The position numbers and the translations under genes are program-made. Below are positions 37,233 through 50,820 of a stretch of DNA of 64,000 nt, piece by piece. Positions within the stretch are counted from its first letter, which is position 1, and each line of letters starts with the position of its first letter. Source of the stretch: Formicarius rufipectus (taxonomy: Eukaryota > Chordata > Aves > Passeriformes > Formicariidae); the NCBI GenBank assembly GCA_013399695.1, contig VXAU01006138.1, forward strand, positions 664,995 through 728,994, read 5' to 3'. Below the pieces are notes generated by a model that did not search any database, was not told the origin of the DNA, and was given only the letters and a program-made list of their open reading frames with translations.

Positions 37233-37760
37233 CGGCCGCAGCGCCGCGGGACGGGACGGGATTGGAGCGGAGACACCCGCAGACGAGCGGGAGGCAGCGC
37301 GGCCGGTGCCGAGCCCGCCCGGGCGGCTCCGCCCGCCGCATGTGACCGGCTGGTGAGGGCGGGACCGGGACCTGCCCCGCAGGGCGCCATTGCCCGCCCC
37401 GGCCACCCCCACCGCTTGCACACACGCTTACCTTATTCCCGTTCCTCTGTCCGCTCCCCGCCAGCGGCACAGAGAGCCGGGGAAGGGGGGGACCAAGCCC
37501 TGCCGCAGCTCCGGCGAGCCGCTCCTCACACGGCCATCCGCTCCTCAGCAAAGCAGCGGGGCCTCCCACGGAGAGCTCCGGCCCCAGCGGGGGTGCTGCT
37601 ACTGCCTGCAAAGCCGCTGCTCCAGCGCGGCCTCTGCTCCCCGTGAGCCCTCAGGGCCCGCCCGGGGTTGGGTCTCCGCTCCCCGCCGGCCTGCAGGGGC
37701 ACCGCTCCTCAGCAGGGCCTCCCCCCTTGCTGCACGGCAATCCTCCACCCACCTCGGTGT
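36830..37760 (-). promoter_or_regulatory. TPCN2: CpG-island promoter of TPCN2
   Basis: CpG density and GC content rise sharply here against an AT-rich background, and the first coding exon of TPCN2 (37163-37232) sits inside. No TATA box is apparent upstream of the start codon on the minus strand. The sequence CTTACC at 37428-37433 reads as a donor (AAG/GTAAGC) on the minus strand and might mark an upstream non-coding exon. The transcription start cannot be placed from sequence alone. Confidence 0.75.
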
Positions 37761-37769
37761 CTGCAGGGC

Positions 37770-39640
37770 TGTCCTGTCATGTATCCCCACTCCTCTCTCC
37801 TCTAGCTGCAGATACATCTGTGCAATAACCTGTTTCCTTCATTAATACAGCGTCAGAGGCGTTACCCCCTCACCGACTGACTCAGCCTTGGCCTGACATT
37901 GACTCCCTCGGGCCCGGCGGAAGCTTCTGGCAGTGTCTCAAGCCATTCCTGGAGCCCCCTCACTACCAAAACACAAGTTGGCAATTGTAAAAAGTGACTC
38001 CAGCAACATGATGGGGTTTTTTCCTATTCTCAGCGGGCAACGAAGAATTAATAAAACTGGAGTTAGTGTTGGTAACCGTGGCACTAAAGACATGAGGTGG
38101 TACAGACACAGTGAAAATTTCTGGATAGTAAAAGAAAAGGGAATGGCCTCATACAATGTGTATTCAGCACTAGCGAGCAAGAAATACAATCCAATTTGTA
38201 CCCACGTGTAAATGCCCTTGCTAAGAAACACAGGTGTCCTTTCACCACGTGTCTGACATATTCAAGATAACCACACTAGCAGGGAACACATGTATGTGTT
38301 GTATTATTCTTGCTGCTATTTTTGAGTTTTAAAAAGCTAATGTTTCCTTCTTTCCTCTTCTGTAATTGCCTGTAGGACAAACCAGTAACTTGAGGAGGAA
38401 AAAAAAAAAAAGAAATAACAAACCTTCAAACACACAACAGATTCTTGAATTTCTGTTCCAAATTCATCCACTCCTTGCTGCAAGGAGAAGTGGACATGAC
38501 CAACTAACTATGAAGGCAGGCAAATCTCAGTTTACCAGCAGATGAACAAAAAATTCTTCATAGCAGCGGCAGCAGTATCCACTAAGGTAAGTTAGTGATG
38601 TATTTAAATTAATATCATATAATAAACCCACAACAAACAAAGCACCATCTTTAACTCCAGGTCAATCAACTCTGTCTTGCTGGATCGTGGTCCTTTAGCA
38701 GTCATTTCCCACTAGCACAATGTGGGACCATTTTAACAGAAATCTCCTGTGGCCTAAGTTTTCCCATTTGAGTGTTGTTTGCCTGCAACTCCAGAATTCC
38801 ATTCCAGGTTTCTCCACTAAAAGCATACATTCAAAATCCACTTTAAAAAAGAAACAGAAACAAGTAAATATTAAATGAAAAGGCTGAAAAGAGACTCGGG
38901 CAAATGAACAAGTTTACCCTTTTTTATTGCTGCACAGCACTGGACACATTTAAAAGATCCAAGAAGTTAAAATTGAACCTTTTGCAAAGGTGGAAGGTAG
39001 GTAACACACTAATTGAGCTCAAAGGAAGCTGGTTTTATACTTATTTCTGCAATATTCAAAAATAACAATCAACTGAAAACAAATTTTGATCCCACTAACA
39101 AGATTACCCACCTGCTTCAAGGCAGACAGGCTTCCAGCACCCTGCTGAATTAGACCTTATGTAGACCAGTCTACAACAACAATGTTAGATATATGAATAA
39201 TGAGTAAAATAAGTAGCGAGTCAATTAGCGTGACAAAATTAGAAGTTTATTGCAAAGTAAGATGAGGTTTTGCCCTCAACAGCACCTGCCAGAACTGTTA
39301 ACATGTTACTTTCAGCCGATTGTTACTCAAAAACCATATCCAAATTACCAGAACCAAACTTGATGTTTCTATGTGTATTTACTTTCATTAAAGACTACCC
39401 TGCATTTATTTGATGGCTTATCCAACTATTTTAAATTAAGTAGTTCAAAGTTGCGAATAAATGATTCCTTAGCCTAATTACAGTTTATTGGAAATAGACC
39501 AGGGAGTCAATCAAAAAACAACTTGATTACAATGGTCATCTCAACAGCTGTTTGGGTCATTGCTGCTCTTTATCACAGTATAATCCAGTTTGGAACATTA
39601 TGCTTGGCAAATTACTGACCACGGTTAAAAAGATAGGAAA
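37770..39640. other. TPCN2-NADSYN1 intergenic region with NADSYN1 3'UTR
   Basis: This is about 1.9 kb between the TPCN2 CpG island and the NADSYN1 stop codon. NADSYN1 transcripts run into it from the right. Possible minus-strand AATAAA signals lie near 39484-39489, 39246 and 38933, so the 3'UTR may be short (about 150 bases) or up to about 700 bases. The rest shows no coding sequence that I can support. Confidence 0.55.
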
Positions 39641-42600
39641 TCAGTCCACCTCTTCAACTCGGGAAATGCCTTCCTTTTTTTCTAGTTTGGATACCTGCAA
39701 GTAAAAAGAAAACTACTTCAGTAGTAAAAATAAGCTTACATTTAATGTCCGCTGTCTTTTCAGACTTCCATCGCGAAACAGTGTAGAACCCAGCTTTACC
39801 AGGAGCTGACAGTGCAACACACTCGAGGGGACAGCTGAGCAGTCAAAAGACAAGGCAAGCTTTTCATACATACATACACAGCTCTATAAAACTGATCTTC
39901 ACTGTTCTTAAAACTGCAGGAATTACCTTTGTTAAGCTAAGCAGTGGTTAAGACTAACAATACAATACAAATAGTTGCAGAAAGGATTCCGCAAACTCAG
40001 GGAGAATAGACCAAGAGCACAAACTAAACACCATTTCCTATATGTTTAACTCTGGAAAACTCAATTCTACACCCTCCAAATCTATGGGGACATAGAGGGA
40101 GAGTCGTAAATTTCCTTTTCTTATGTTCTCCTATCAATATCGGCTACTGGTGAGAAGAGACACACATACCAGGTTGTTATAAGGTTGCTAAATCTTTTGG
40201 TTTAACCAAATGCAGCTAACATTGTGGAATGACCAGTAAAGGCGAGAAAAAGCAGAAGCCAGCCTGCAGATACCTGATTGTTGGGGGTAGATGTACCAGC
40301 TTTATTCTGAGCTACATCACAGTTGCTTCACATTATGCCACTATAGAAATCCCAATGAACATTTTGGCACCTAGAAGTTGTTAAAAGTGCATGCTCTGAC
40401 CGCAAATCCTTTACTTCAGACACAACTCCAAGGCAGAAGCTACAGACAGCGCTACTGCAGTTCTAGGGTTGCTCTAAGCCACTAGAAATTTCACCTCCCG
40501 TGGGCGGAACCCTCAGCTAGGTAGAGCTCAATGACACTGAGACTCCCAGAGCACACATGGCAATGCCCAGCAAACACCATGATCTAAACTTCCTCTTACC
40601 CCTGTTCCCTCTGCACCCAATACTAAGGGAATTTTGCACTTAAGAGTGGATAACTAAATTAGTTTAACTACACGACAAACATCCAAAGCAGAAAAACTCT
40701 TTCCACCAATCCCAAGGATTTCTCTATCAGTAGCACTCCAAACTGCTTCCCTTCACAAGTGAGCTCAAGCTGTAACACGACTCTTCTCCAGGCAAACCCG
40801 GCACTGCCTCACTAAAGGGGGGGTTATGTCGACTTTAGGCCTTATTTCCCAGGCCTGTTCCTGTGCCAGGAACACCTGAAGTGCAGATTAAGTCCCAGGA
40901 GCAGAATTACCAGTGAGGCCTTGTCCTGGAGAGGGACTGTTTTCAGAACTACAGGTGTGCTGAACACAACAGAGCAAGAGGAAACTTTGACCTTCTTCCC
41001 TTGAATAGGGCAGAATGGGCTCACACTATTGCAAGTTATTATTTTCCACTCTTGCAAAAAGCTACACAAGTTATCAACTCAGGTTACTGCTCAACTATCA
41101 GTCCAGGTTACACAATCAAATCTTCCCCAAACCTGACTCCCAGGTTTCAGGAATAAATTGCAATGGCCAGTAGCCTTGCACAGCACAACTGCAATTACAT
41201 AAAAGTCTAGTTTAAGAGTGAAACAATGTCCTGCATCATTAAAAGCTCTTAATCACGTTTACTCCTAGTGTAACAGAATCACATTTTGGTCCAGACCCTA
41301 CAAAAACATTTAACTCAGCTCCCACTGAGGCCAAAAGAACTTTTGTCCTGGACTTCAGTGGGAAAAAGTCCAAAAGGATGGGAAAAAAGCCCCACCGTGC
41401 AGACCTACACTGAAGTACTGCACGTGGCAGCTTTTACCCCAGGTGTCAAGGCAATAAAACACTATTACAACATGTCTGGCATTTCACAGATGAAGGAATT
41501 CATGTTTTATTACATACATAAACATATTCTTAAAACCAACTGGGGTGTAAAACCTCTGGCAGAAAAATCTTCAAGGGGCTAAAATTCTTCACCCCAGCAC
41601 TTTGGCCATAGAAGAGGCATGAGAGTAAGTTTGAAGGGGGGGATAAAAACCACAGAAAGTTAAGCACAGCTCTTATAATTGCCTGAGCTCTTGCACACCT
41701 CACAGTGCCCAAAGCAAGAGTATGGAGCAAATATGGATTTGGGAGTCAACTAAAGTGAGGTTTCAAACAGGAGCTGCTGCAGAAGCAGGTGGGAGAAGCC
41801 TTCCCAGTGAATGACTGCCTCTTACTAACCTCCTCCTAGCAGAGGTAGGTCAGGTCTTAATTCTGCAATGAAACAGATCCCTTCACACAGGTCCTGAACT
41901 GAAACCAAAACACAGGAGCTTCTTCTCCCATCAGCACAAGATTCCACGAGTTTGGGTACACGGATTAGTTTCTGGCCTCACTACACGTTCCTTTATGTTT
42001 TCTTCTTCTTGTTTTCACAGCATTATGACAATTAAAAAAACCCACCCAAACAACCTGCACTGAAACCAGAGGGTTCTTGGCCTCACAGTTCCATGACCAA
42101 ACACAGCTCTTTAGGTAATAAATGCTCATTGTCTTCTGCTGGAGATTCACTGGAAGAAGGCTCAGCTCCCTGTGAGGACATTAGATATTAAACCACCCAA
42201 GGATCAGAGGGCACTTACCTGCTTATCTATACACCTGAACTGCCAGGCCCACGTGGTGTTGTAAAGGAAAGGCCTCAGGTCAAACCGGTTGTCATCTGGG
42301 CTGTAGTTTTCAGCATGGTAGGAAGGAGTGAGGGTGGTCATCTTGTGTCTGTTCACTGAATACATCGTGAAGAAATGCTTAACCTTAGCTGCCACCTGGG
42401 GTGCAAAGAATAGAGCTTTTAGGCAGATGAAGTTTCTCAGGATTTAAAAACATATAGAGGAGAACAGTATTTTGAAGACTGTCCTACTTTTACACAGTGG
42501 AGATTTTCTTTCAGAGCAAGAGCCATTTTTTAATTCAGAGATGATAACCAAAGGCTTCAGGAGTAGCTGGCCATTTATATTTCAGACAAGAAATTTCCCT

Positions 42601-45600
42601 TTAAGGTACCACTTAAGTAATTATTTTCACACTACCCCATGACTTTTGACAATTAGCAACATAGACAACAATTAAGAAATGCAGACCAGCTCTTCCAGCA
42701 TATTCTGCTAAACAGAAAAATGAAAATATACCTTTCAATTAAAAGGAACTTGAACTTTCTCCAAACAATCTATTTCAGCAAAAACATTAGATGATTTGAT
42801 TTTTTTCTTTCTGCTATATTACCTCTCTTGGAGTACAAATTTCCTTCCACATATTCATCAGCTTACAGAACATACTGTATGGTCCGGCCTTTCCAATTTT
42901 CCTTAATTTGCCATAGATTGAGAGCTCTGCATATGTCATCCCCATATCTGCCTGAAAACACATACAGATAAAGTCACTGAAAACCTTACCTATGCCAACT
43001 ATAATAGTAGTTTTATGGAGCAATTACAATAACCCAGTTTAATCAAAGAAACAGCACAAAATAGTCAATGTCAAAAAGACATAATATTATGAGAAGAATA
43101 AAAAAATAACTGGACTCTCTGAACTGGGAGATTTGAGCCCTTGGAGACAGTTGTTAGGCTCACCACTCCTCTCTTTCCGAGGGCACAGCAAAGAGAAGGG
43201 CATGGGCTGCCACCAGTCATCCCCAGGGCCAGTAAGGCCCCGACTGACTCTCGTTTGATATTTAAAAAACCTTAAAACAAACTGAATTTCAAAACACTCA
43301 TCCTTCAAAGTGTCCAAAACCTAAAAATCATTCTAAGAAAGCTGATTTTCTGGTTTGGAAATTAATACCAGCACAGACAGGCCTAGTGTGAGATGCAAAC
43401 TAGTGCCTTGTTGGCAGACTTAACGCTGCTAACAACGTGCTTGTCAATAAGCACAGATACAGACTAGAGTACACAGTAGTTACTCAACCAACATTTTGTG
43501 ATAAGGCTTACCAGAGCATTTTAAAGGCACTGCCCATTACCTCATCAGTTTGAGCCACTCTTCCATCCACCAGGGGCTCTAACTCTGCAGTGGGTGGAGC
43601 TGACATGATACTGTAAGGAAAAGGTAAAAGGAAAAACACTAATTCTATCCAGTGTTGTGGGTACTAGTTAACAAAACGGTCTGGTTTGCTAAAAATCAAA
43701 TGGTTTATTCAAAACTTTTTCAGAGCATAAGCTGCCAAAGGACTAGATAACTAAAGAAGTGGCACCTGCAAGCTGTTGCAGGTTTAAAAAACAGTGTCTG
43801 GTTCAAGTGGTTTCTTCAGCGGAAGGAACACCGCAAATGCTTGCACACAGTTGTGTAAGCCCACACATTTCTAACAGAGGGGTGTGCAGAACACTTGATT
43901 AGCACTGGAAGTATTTCAGCAGCTTAGCTGCAGTAGTAGAGAAGACCAAAGAGTAAAGCCCAAAATGTGCTGTAGACAAATACAGTCACTGAATCCCTGC
44001 TCACCTTCTGAGGGCTGTGAGCTGCAAGTTTTCAATGCAATACTGTATGAAGTTCTTCAGATCAGTCTTGCTGATTCCACCAATGGGATTGATATCAGCA
44101 CTGGAGCAATCGTACTTGGTCAAGTAACCACGGAGACTGAGCAAGAGCAGAAGTTTTATATTGTAGTTGAAAATAATAATACAACTATAGTATAATAATT
44201 TATACCGTAGAGAATTTTCATGTAAAAAGAGGAACACACCGCGTATTTTTAACATTTATACCTAAGGGGCAAACACGTTCAACTACAACGGGGCTATCCT
44301 AAAGCTATGAAATTAGCAGGAGATGTCATTTTAAACTACTACAACGCACTGCAAAACTGTCCGTGCTAAGGAAATTGATGCAAAACAATTGACATACTGT
44401 GCTGACCAATTAAATACACAAAATCCCAGAACACCCAGAGAACCAGCACACGGTACTCGCACAGCTTCAGAGGTTAGCAGGCCCACAGGCTTACATGGAT
44501 TGCTTTAATCCTCAGTCTGCTCTAATAACAGTACTCCAGATTTTAAAAGCTATTTTTCAACTCAAAGTTCACATCCTAAGTCCTAGTACAGTATTTCAAA
44601 GTGCCACAAACTGGAAAGTTAACCCAGTGAAGGCACAGGGCAGGCTCTACTGAAAACAGCGCTTTATTGGAAAACTATAGCAATATTTTGGCTAAACTTC
44701 TGAAAAACCAGTTTCCCATTCAGGTTGATTGAACTATTTTAATTCATGTCACTTTTATCAGGGTATCCTTATGATTTTCTTTACCTCTTCTGAGCACTAA
44801 TCTACACTGGCATTTGGTAGAGTTGCAAGGAAATGCAGTGACTTGTTCCACCTGGGTTTAGATTTCTACTTTCCACCCACCTTTCATCCACATTGGCCGA
44901 TCCCAGCACCAGCAGTCCCCCTGGCATCCCACGAGCCCAGAGTGTCAGCTGAGCAAACAGGTAGGCAAGGACCATTCTTATTCTAGCCTGAAAAGCAAAA
45001 TGAAAAACAAACCAAGTTTACAAAGCAGAGTGATTTCTGTCGAGTCACTTTCATTAATCAGTTCCCTAAACAAACCAATGAAGAACAAAATGTGTTACTG
45101 CAAGAACAGTAGTCTTGCAGAGAAGATACTGAACACGCTTAGTGAAGCCAAGTTCACTATCTGCTACTGCCACAAACTTAAATGACTGAGCAAGTTTGTT
45201 CTGCTCTGAATTGCAGAATGGAGAGTAGTTGCCATTTACTACCGCCTACAGGGATCCACGAGGGACAAAGTGTGCAGATAAATGATCTGCCTACTGTGCT
45301 CTTCTATGGAGTAAATAAATCCCTTCCTTCTAATCCATGACATTTGTAAGAAGTCCACTTTGCTTTGGTCCCCATTCTGAAACTCGGCTTGTTTCACGGA
45401 TGGCAATACCACCAAAGCAACCTGGGATTCAGGCTCCAGCCACAGTTTTGGGTGATGTTAAGCAAATCAGGACACTCTTGTGTGACTGAAGCCCATCCTG
45501 TTGCCCCAAAGCCGATAAAGGATCCAATGTTGGCTTCCAGAGGAAAAACAGCTGGATTTCTCCAGTAACAGAAGGATAAACATCAAGTCCTCAAACTAGC

Positions 45601-48600
45601 ATAAAACTACCAAACAGGATAACCAACATTTGACCACAATTAATGCAAAGTTGCTGGTTAGGTTGGAAGCTTTTAAGAATAGGCAAAAATAAGCCTAATG
45701 AAGATCAAATACCTTCTGATGTAAAAAATAAAGTTAAAATATTCTCTTATATCTTAGGAATTGAAATGGGTCTGTTTGATAGCTCCATCAGAGCTTTTCA
45801 AGGGCTGCTAACATTCACCACAGGGAAGCGTACAGCAGCAGTATTTTTGGGTCTTGACATGCCACAATCCTACTGGACTCAGACTCGCCTGTTAGAATAT
45901 TTTGCTGCTCATTGTCCCGACCTGGCAGCTTTCTGTCGGGATGCTTTTATAAAGAGCACCTAGACCAGTGCTATTCATGAGAGACAGGCATGTACTATTC
46001 CTTCCTGACCATCCTAGAGAAGTCACAAGCAATTGGTCTCCTGAATTATGTAAGACTGTAGATTTCTGCTGCAGACAAGCATTTACTGGAAGCCCATGAA
46101 TGTTCAGGAACATACCACAAGTTCAGAAAAAACCACAACCAAAAGGGTCTGACATGATTCATCCTCCGAGGCACCCACCTGCACATTCTGCAGTGCTAAG
46201 CTTTCTCTGCTGCTCCCTCCGTAGACAGAAAACCGAGGAGTTCGACCTGTCACCACATTGAAAATTCCCACAACAGCTTTCACAGCCCCATCTATGTTCA
46301 GGTTGATGTGATAGCTGAGAAGCATTCAAGCAGAAGTCACTCAACCAGCACAAGGTGACTTAATAAAAAAGCACCGAAAAGCAAAAACCCCACCTATCAT
46401 GTGATGTTTTAAGGCTGTTAACATCTCAGATCTAGTATGAAGAAATTTAGGAAAAAACAATACTTTCCAAAGTCTGTCCTTCACCCAACACTTCTAAGCT
46501 TGCCCCACATTAGTACTTGAATAATATCTGTAACACTCCTACTTAACATACCTCCTACTCCTCTCCTGCTTTTTCCCATTTTAGTATGAAAGTTTTAGAT
46601 GAAAGTCTTTGCCAGTACATTTGTTTTTCCCAGCCCTTCTCAGCTTGTACCTGCCTATTTGCTCAGCCAGTAGTTTAGCCCTGTTGCAGGTATCCTGGGA
46701 GGAGTTCTCACTGGCCATGTAGCACGTGGTAAAGACACGCTTGCAGAACTCCTGAGGAACCTCAGGGATGTAGGTCTCATCATTGACAATTCTGCGTGCA
46801 TCAGCCAGCACATCTGCGTCTGAGGGCAGGGCAAAACAAACAAAACAAGACTGGAAACGGCTGCACTCCTGCTACTCAGGCTATGCAAAGATCTTGCACA
46901 TGCCTTGTGTTTCAATTAAGCTTCACACTGCCCCTCACGAATAAGATGACTAACATCTAACTCCCCTAATTTTCAGATTTCAAATAAAAGAAATACTGGG
47001 TTTGCTCCTGATTTTGAACGTAGAAACATTACATCCTTTTAATTTATTAAAGAAGCTTCATAGAAAATATAATCCAATATGTGCAAAGGCTTAGTTAAGT
47101 GCATCAGGACTACTCAAAGCCAGTTCAAGAACTTGAACCGTGCCTAACCATGCTTTGCAGTGCATTTTTAATAGGAGAAAATTTTCAGGATAAACAAATA
47201 CCAAAACTACATTAGAAATAAACAGTAATCTAGACAGAAACTATTGTGTGTTCCATATCCAACTCTTAAACCCCAAATGAAAACTCTTAAGCCAGTTGAA
47301 AGAATCTGAACTGGGACATGCAGTTTTTGATAGAATTTTGGAAAAGATACAAAGGACTCCACCTGGGTAATATTAACTTGTCTGTAACCATTATTAAGCA
47401 TGACTGGCCAGACACACAGATATACTTACTTCCACTCTTGACTGCCAAGCAAACCTGGTGACACATGGAATACACTATGCAGGCTGTAGCAGAGCTGTCA
47501 ATTCCACCACTAAGAGGTAGGAGAAATCCTGCCTTGAAAAGAGAGGAAGGAAGCAGTTCCACATGGCCAAATCAGAAAAAAATACATATTGTTACCATTC
47601 ATAAGTACATCCTTGTAAAACAGTGACAGATGAATTGTTTAAGTTGCTTATATTCTGCTGGGGAAAAACAAACCACCCAGAGCAAACCCTCAAACTTTCC
47701 TCAGCTGGATAATCACAAGAGCAGTCGGTGTAAACCTTTTGGCTTTACCCGCTAGTAAAAGAAAAGAGCTATTAAAAAGCATTACCTTTTTCATTTATAC
47801 TATTAAACTGAATTACAAGTTCCTGTCACTCTTCTTATTTTACACATCTCCATTATACCATTAAAATATTTTCCTTACTGAAAAACAGTAAGAAGAAATC
47901 CCCTTTGTTAGGCAAGCTGGACTGCTGCTTTCAAAGAAAGCATGATTCCTAAGGGAAAGGTGCAAAGTGCACGCTGAAGTCCCTCTTGGAATCCAATTCT
48001 TAAGTCTGAGTGAGCTACGAGTAAAAAATTCTAACTTGGAACCTTGGACTGACATCCCTTTGCGTTCCCAGCAGCACAGGATAGCAACAGGAACTCTCCC
48101 TGTGGCACAGAAGATGCGTAACCAAGGCAAAGAACAAAACCGGTTGTTCTTACCTGTTTGCTGCGCCTTAAATAATCCCACAGCCAACATGCAGGTCCAA
48201 GACTGAAATTAGAGAACATGGTTTTTCTAAGAGGGATATGGAAGAACACTTCAGCAAAACAAGATATTTCCTGTGGTCTTACAATGAGATACTTTCTTTA
48301 CTGAAATCTAAATAATATCTGATGTTTATCTTGTTTGTTTGTTTATTTGAGTTTTGGTTTGATTTTTTTTTGTTGGTTTTCTTTAATAAAAATAATTTTC
48401 AAGCAGATGTTTACCTGATCTCCTCCTCAGGACTATGGTATCTCCACTGGATTGGCATACAGATAGGTACAGCTACATCATCAGGACATGACAGAGCAAA
48501 ATTCACTTTCACCCTGGGATAAGGATTCACTTTACTTGCCTAAACAACAATATAGAAGAATTCATAACACATCAATTTTGAAGTAGCATATACCTATAAA

Positions 48601-50788
48601 ACATCAGATCTATAGCACACTGAAAGTCAAGATATGCAAATACTTTTTAAACACAGTAACTGTTCAAACCTGGCAGAGTTCATAAACATAACCTCCCTAA
48701 AGGTTTCTTACCGCCAAGTTACGAGATGAAATCTCCGCTCTGTAACTTCGAACATCCTCCAAGTCCAGAGTGGCAACCAGCACCTCCTGTGGAAATGCTT
48801 GTAACATTAGATTCTCCTACACGAACAGATAAACAACGCTTGGCAGGCCTGGACTACCAAAAATGTTGGGGAACTTTTTCAATTCAGAGTTTTATACTCA
48901 CCCCATAAGTCACCTCTGGCTCAATACAATTCCTCAGATTAAAAACGGAGTACAACCGGCTTGCCTCACTGAGTACACTGGGACACCCATAAACCACAAC
49001 CATCTAGAGCCCTTGTCAAAGGGCTGAACAAAAGGTTCCCCATCAGCTGCGGCAAAGGAAAAGGCCAGAACCACAACGTGCAAAGAGATGCATTTGGCAC
49101 ATAATGTGAGGAAACCTACAATTTTGATGACAAATCTACTGAGAAAGGTTGAGCTTTACTTCGGAAAGCCCTATCCAACCTTTAATCTCAAAACCAGGTC
49201 ATAGTTAGGACACCGCAACCGTTGCCCTTTTCTCTCTGGACAAGGGAACGCAAGTTAACAGAGTGTCTCCCCCACATGGTGATAGCACACAGTTTTCATA
49301 GAGTTTCACCACTGTGACAGCTCTTCCTCCCTCACAAAAGCTACTGGAGGAGAGAGCTAGTGTAGATCAAATCTGGGCAGCTTGACTGAGAAACAAAGCT
49401 TGCATCTAGTTGAATAGCATAGTTAAACACATCTTGCTTAATGCAGAAACATGGGGGGCCTAGTGTCTGGAATGTCTGGGACACCGAGTGCTCAACAAGT
49501 GTTGAGTATAAATGTAGCTTTACTAATTTCAGCTGTAACTAGTAGCTCTAGGGTGAATATATTACCACATCATCCAGGGAAAACTGGGATCCTTGTGCCA
49601 CTGTTTCTCCATTCATGGAAATCATGGCACAGCCGTCATAATACAGACGATCACCATCACAGCCCTTCTGGTTTGCAAAAAGATATATTCCACCATTCTG
49701 GAAAGGAATGAAGGCCAAAAAAAGCTGTTCAGAATACAGCACGTGACAGAATAGACAAAATGTCAGCCCTGTTCCTGCCCTTCTTACAATCTTCGTCTAT
49801 GTTTAGCTTGCAAATGACTTTCCCTTGTCATTTCAAAAGGTACTTAGCACGGGATATGCATGACAGAAAGAAGTAATTAGGTGAGTAAATGTTGCAAGGG
49901 AGCCCAATCCCTTCGACAGCCTTGGAAAATAGGAGTGTTCTATAAGTAGCAAGACTCATTCCCCTAGTCCAAATAGTGAGGAGTGCACTTCCGAATTGCA
50001 GTCCTAAATTCAATTTAAGATGAAGCTTGAGCATCTGAGAACAGAGCAGATACCGTTAAATGGAACCAACGCACGTTAAATTACAATGACAGAGCGACTG
50101 CGCATTTTTCACAGCGTAATGCACGCTCATTGCTTTATTTTTGACCCCATCACTGTTAGATAGGATTACAGTCTAATTACTTAATGTCTTCTTTAAACAG
50201 AATTCCCAAAGCAGAAAAATACTTTTTAAGTAACAACAGAGGAAAAACTAAGTCCGAGTTGAAACACTGATTTCTGTTTCTTCTTTCTGACACAGTTATT
50301 GATGTTTCTCCAACACAATGTTCCTATGTCAACAAAAATAGGGAAAGAAACGGTCACTTTGAGGAAATGAAAGCGAGTTTTGGCTGATTTTCATACGTGC
50401 AAAGGGTCTGTTGACTGAATTACAAGCTGGAAATTCATCACATAAGGTAAATGGAGACTTTAGACAGAGGTAGTACAGTGAGAAACCACAGCCATCAGTT
50501 GTTTTCCCTTTATGTGCAGAACATGCATTCAACAACCCCCTTGCAAGATAGTTATTCTCTGTATAGGCACTACATTAAATACTTCCATTTATTCAAAGTC
50601 AGTTACTGGGACTAAGTATTTTCTCTCCATGCTCTCCCAAAGGAGCACAGTTCTGGAGCCAGAGCGCCCCTCCCTATGGTTGATTCAATCAGGGGAGTTA
50701 ATTGCAGGTAACAAAAGAAACTAATAACAAGGGGTGTCAGGACCCTCACATTCCTGCTAAATCCTGTCACAGGAGAGAACACTGTTCA

Positions 50789-50820
<32 letters not shown>

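Noticed and set aside
37159..37845. Several 90-150 codon open frames in the TPCN2 CpG island
   Set aside because: Stop codons are rare in GC-rich DNA. The peptides are low-complexity Arg/Ala/Pro and overlap each other on both strands.
45643..45963. 106-codon plus-strand open frame within NADSYN1
   Set aside because: It lies in the intron between NADSYN1 exons 15 and 16, on the opposite strand, without homology or splice support.
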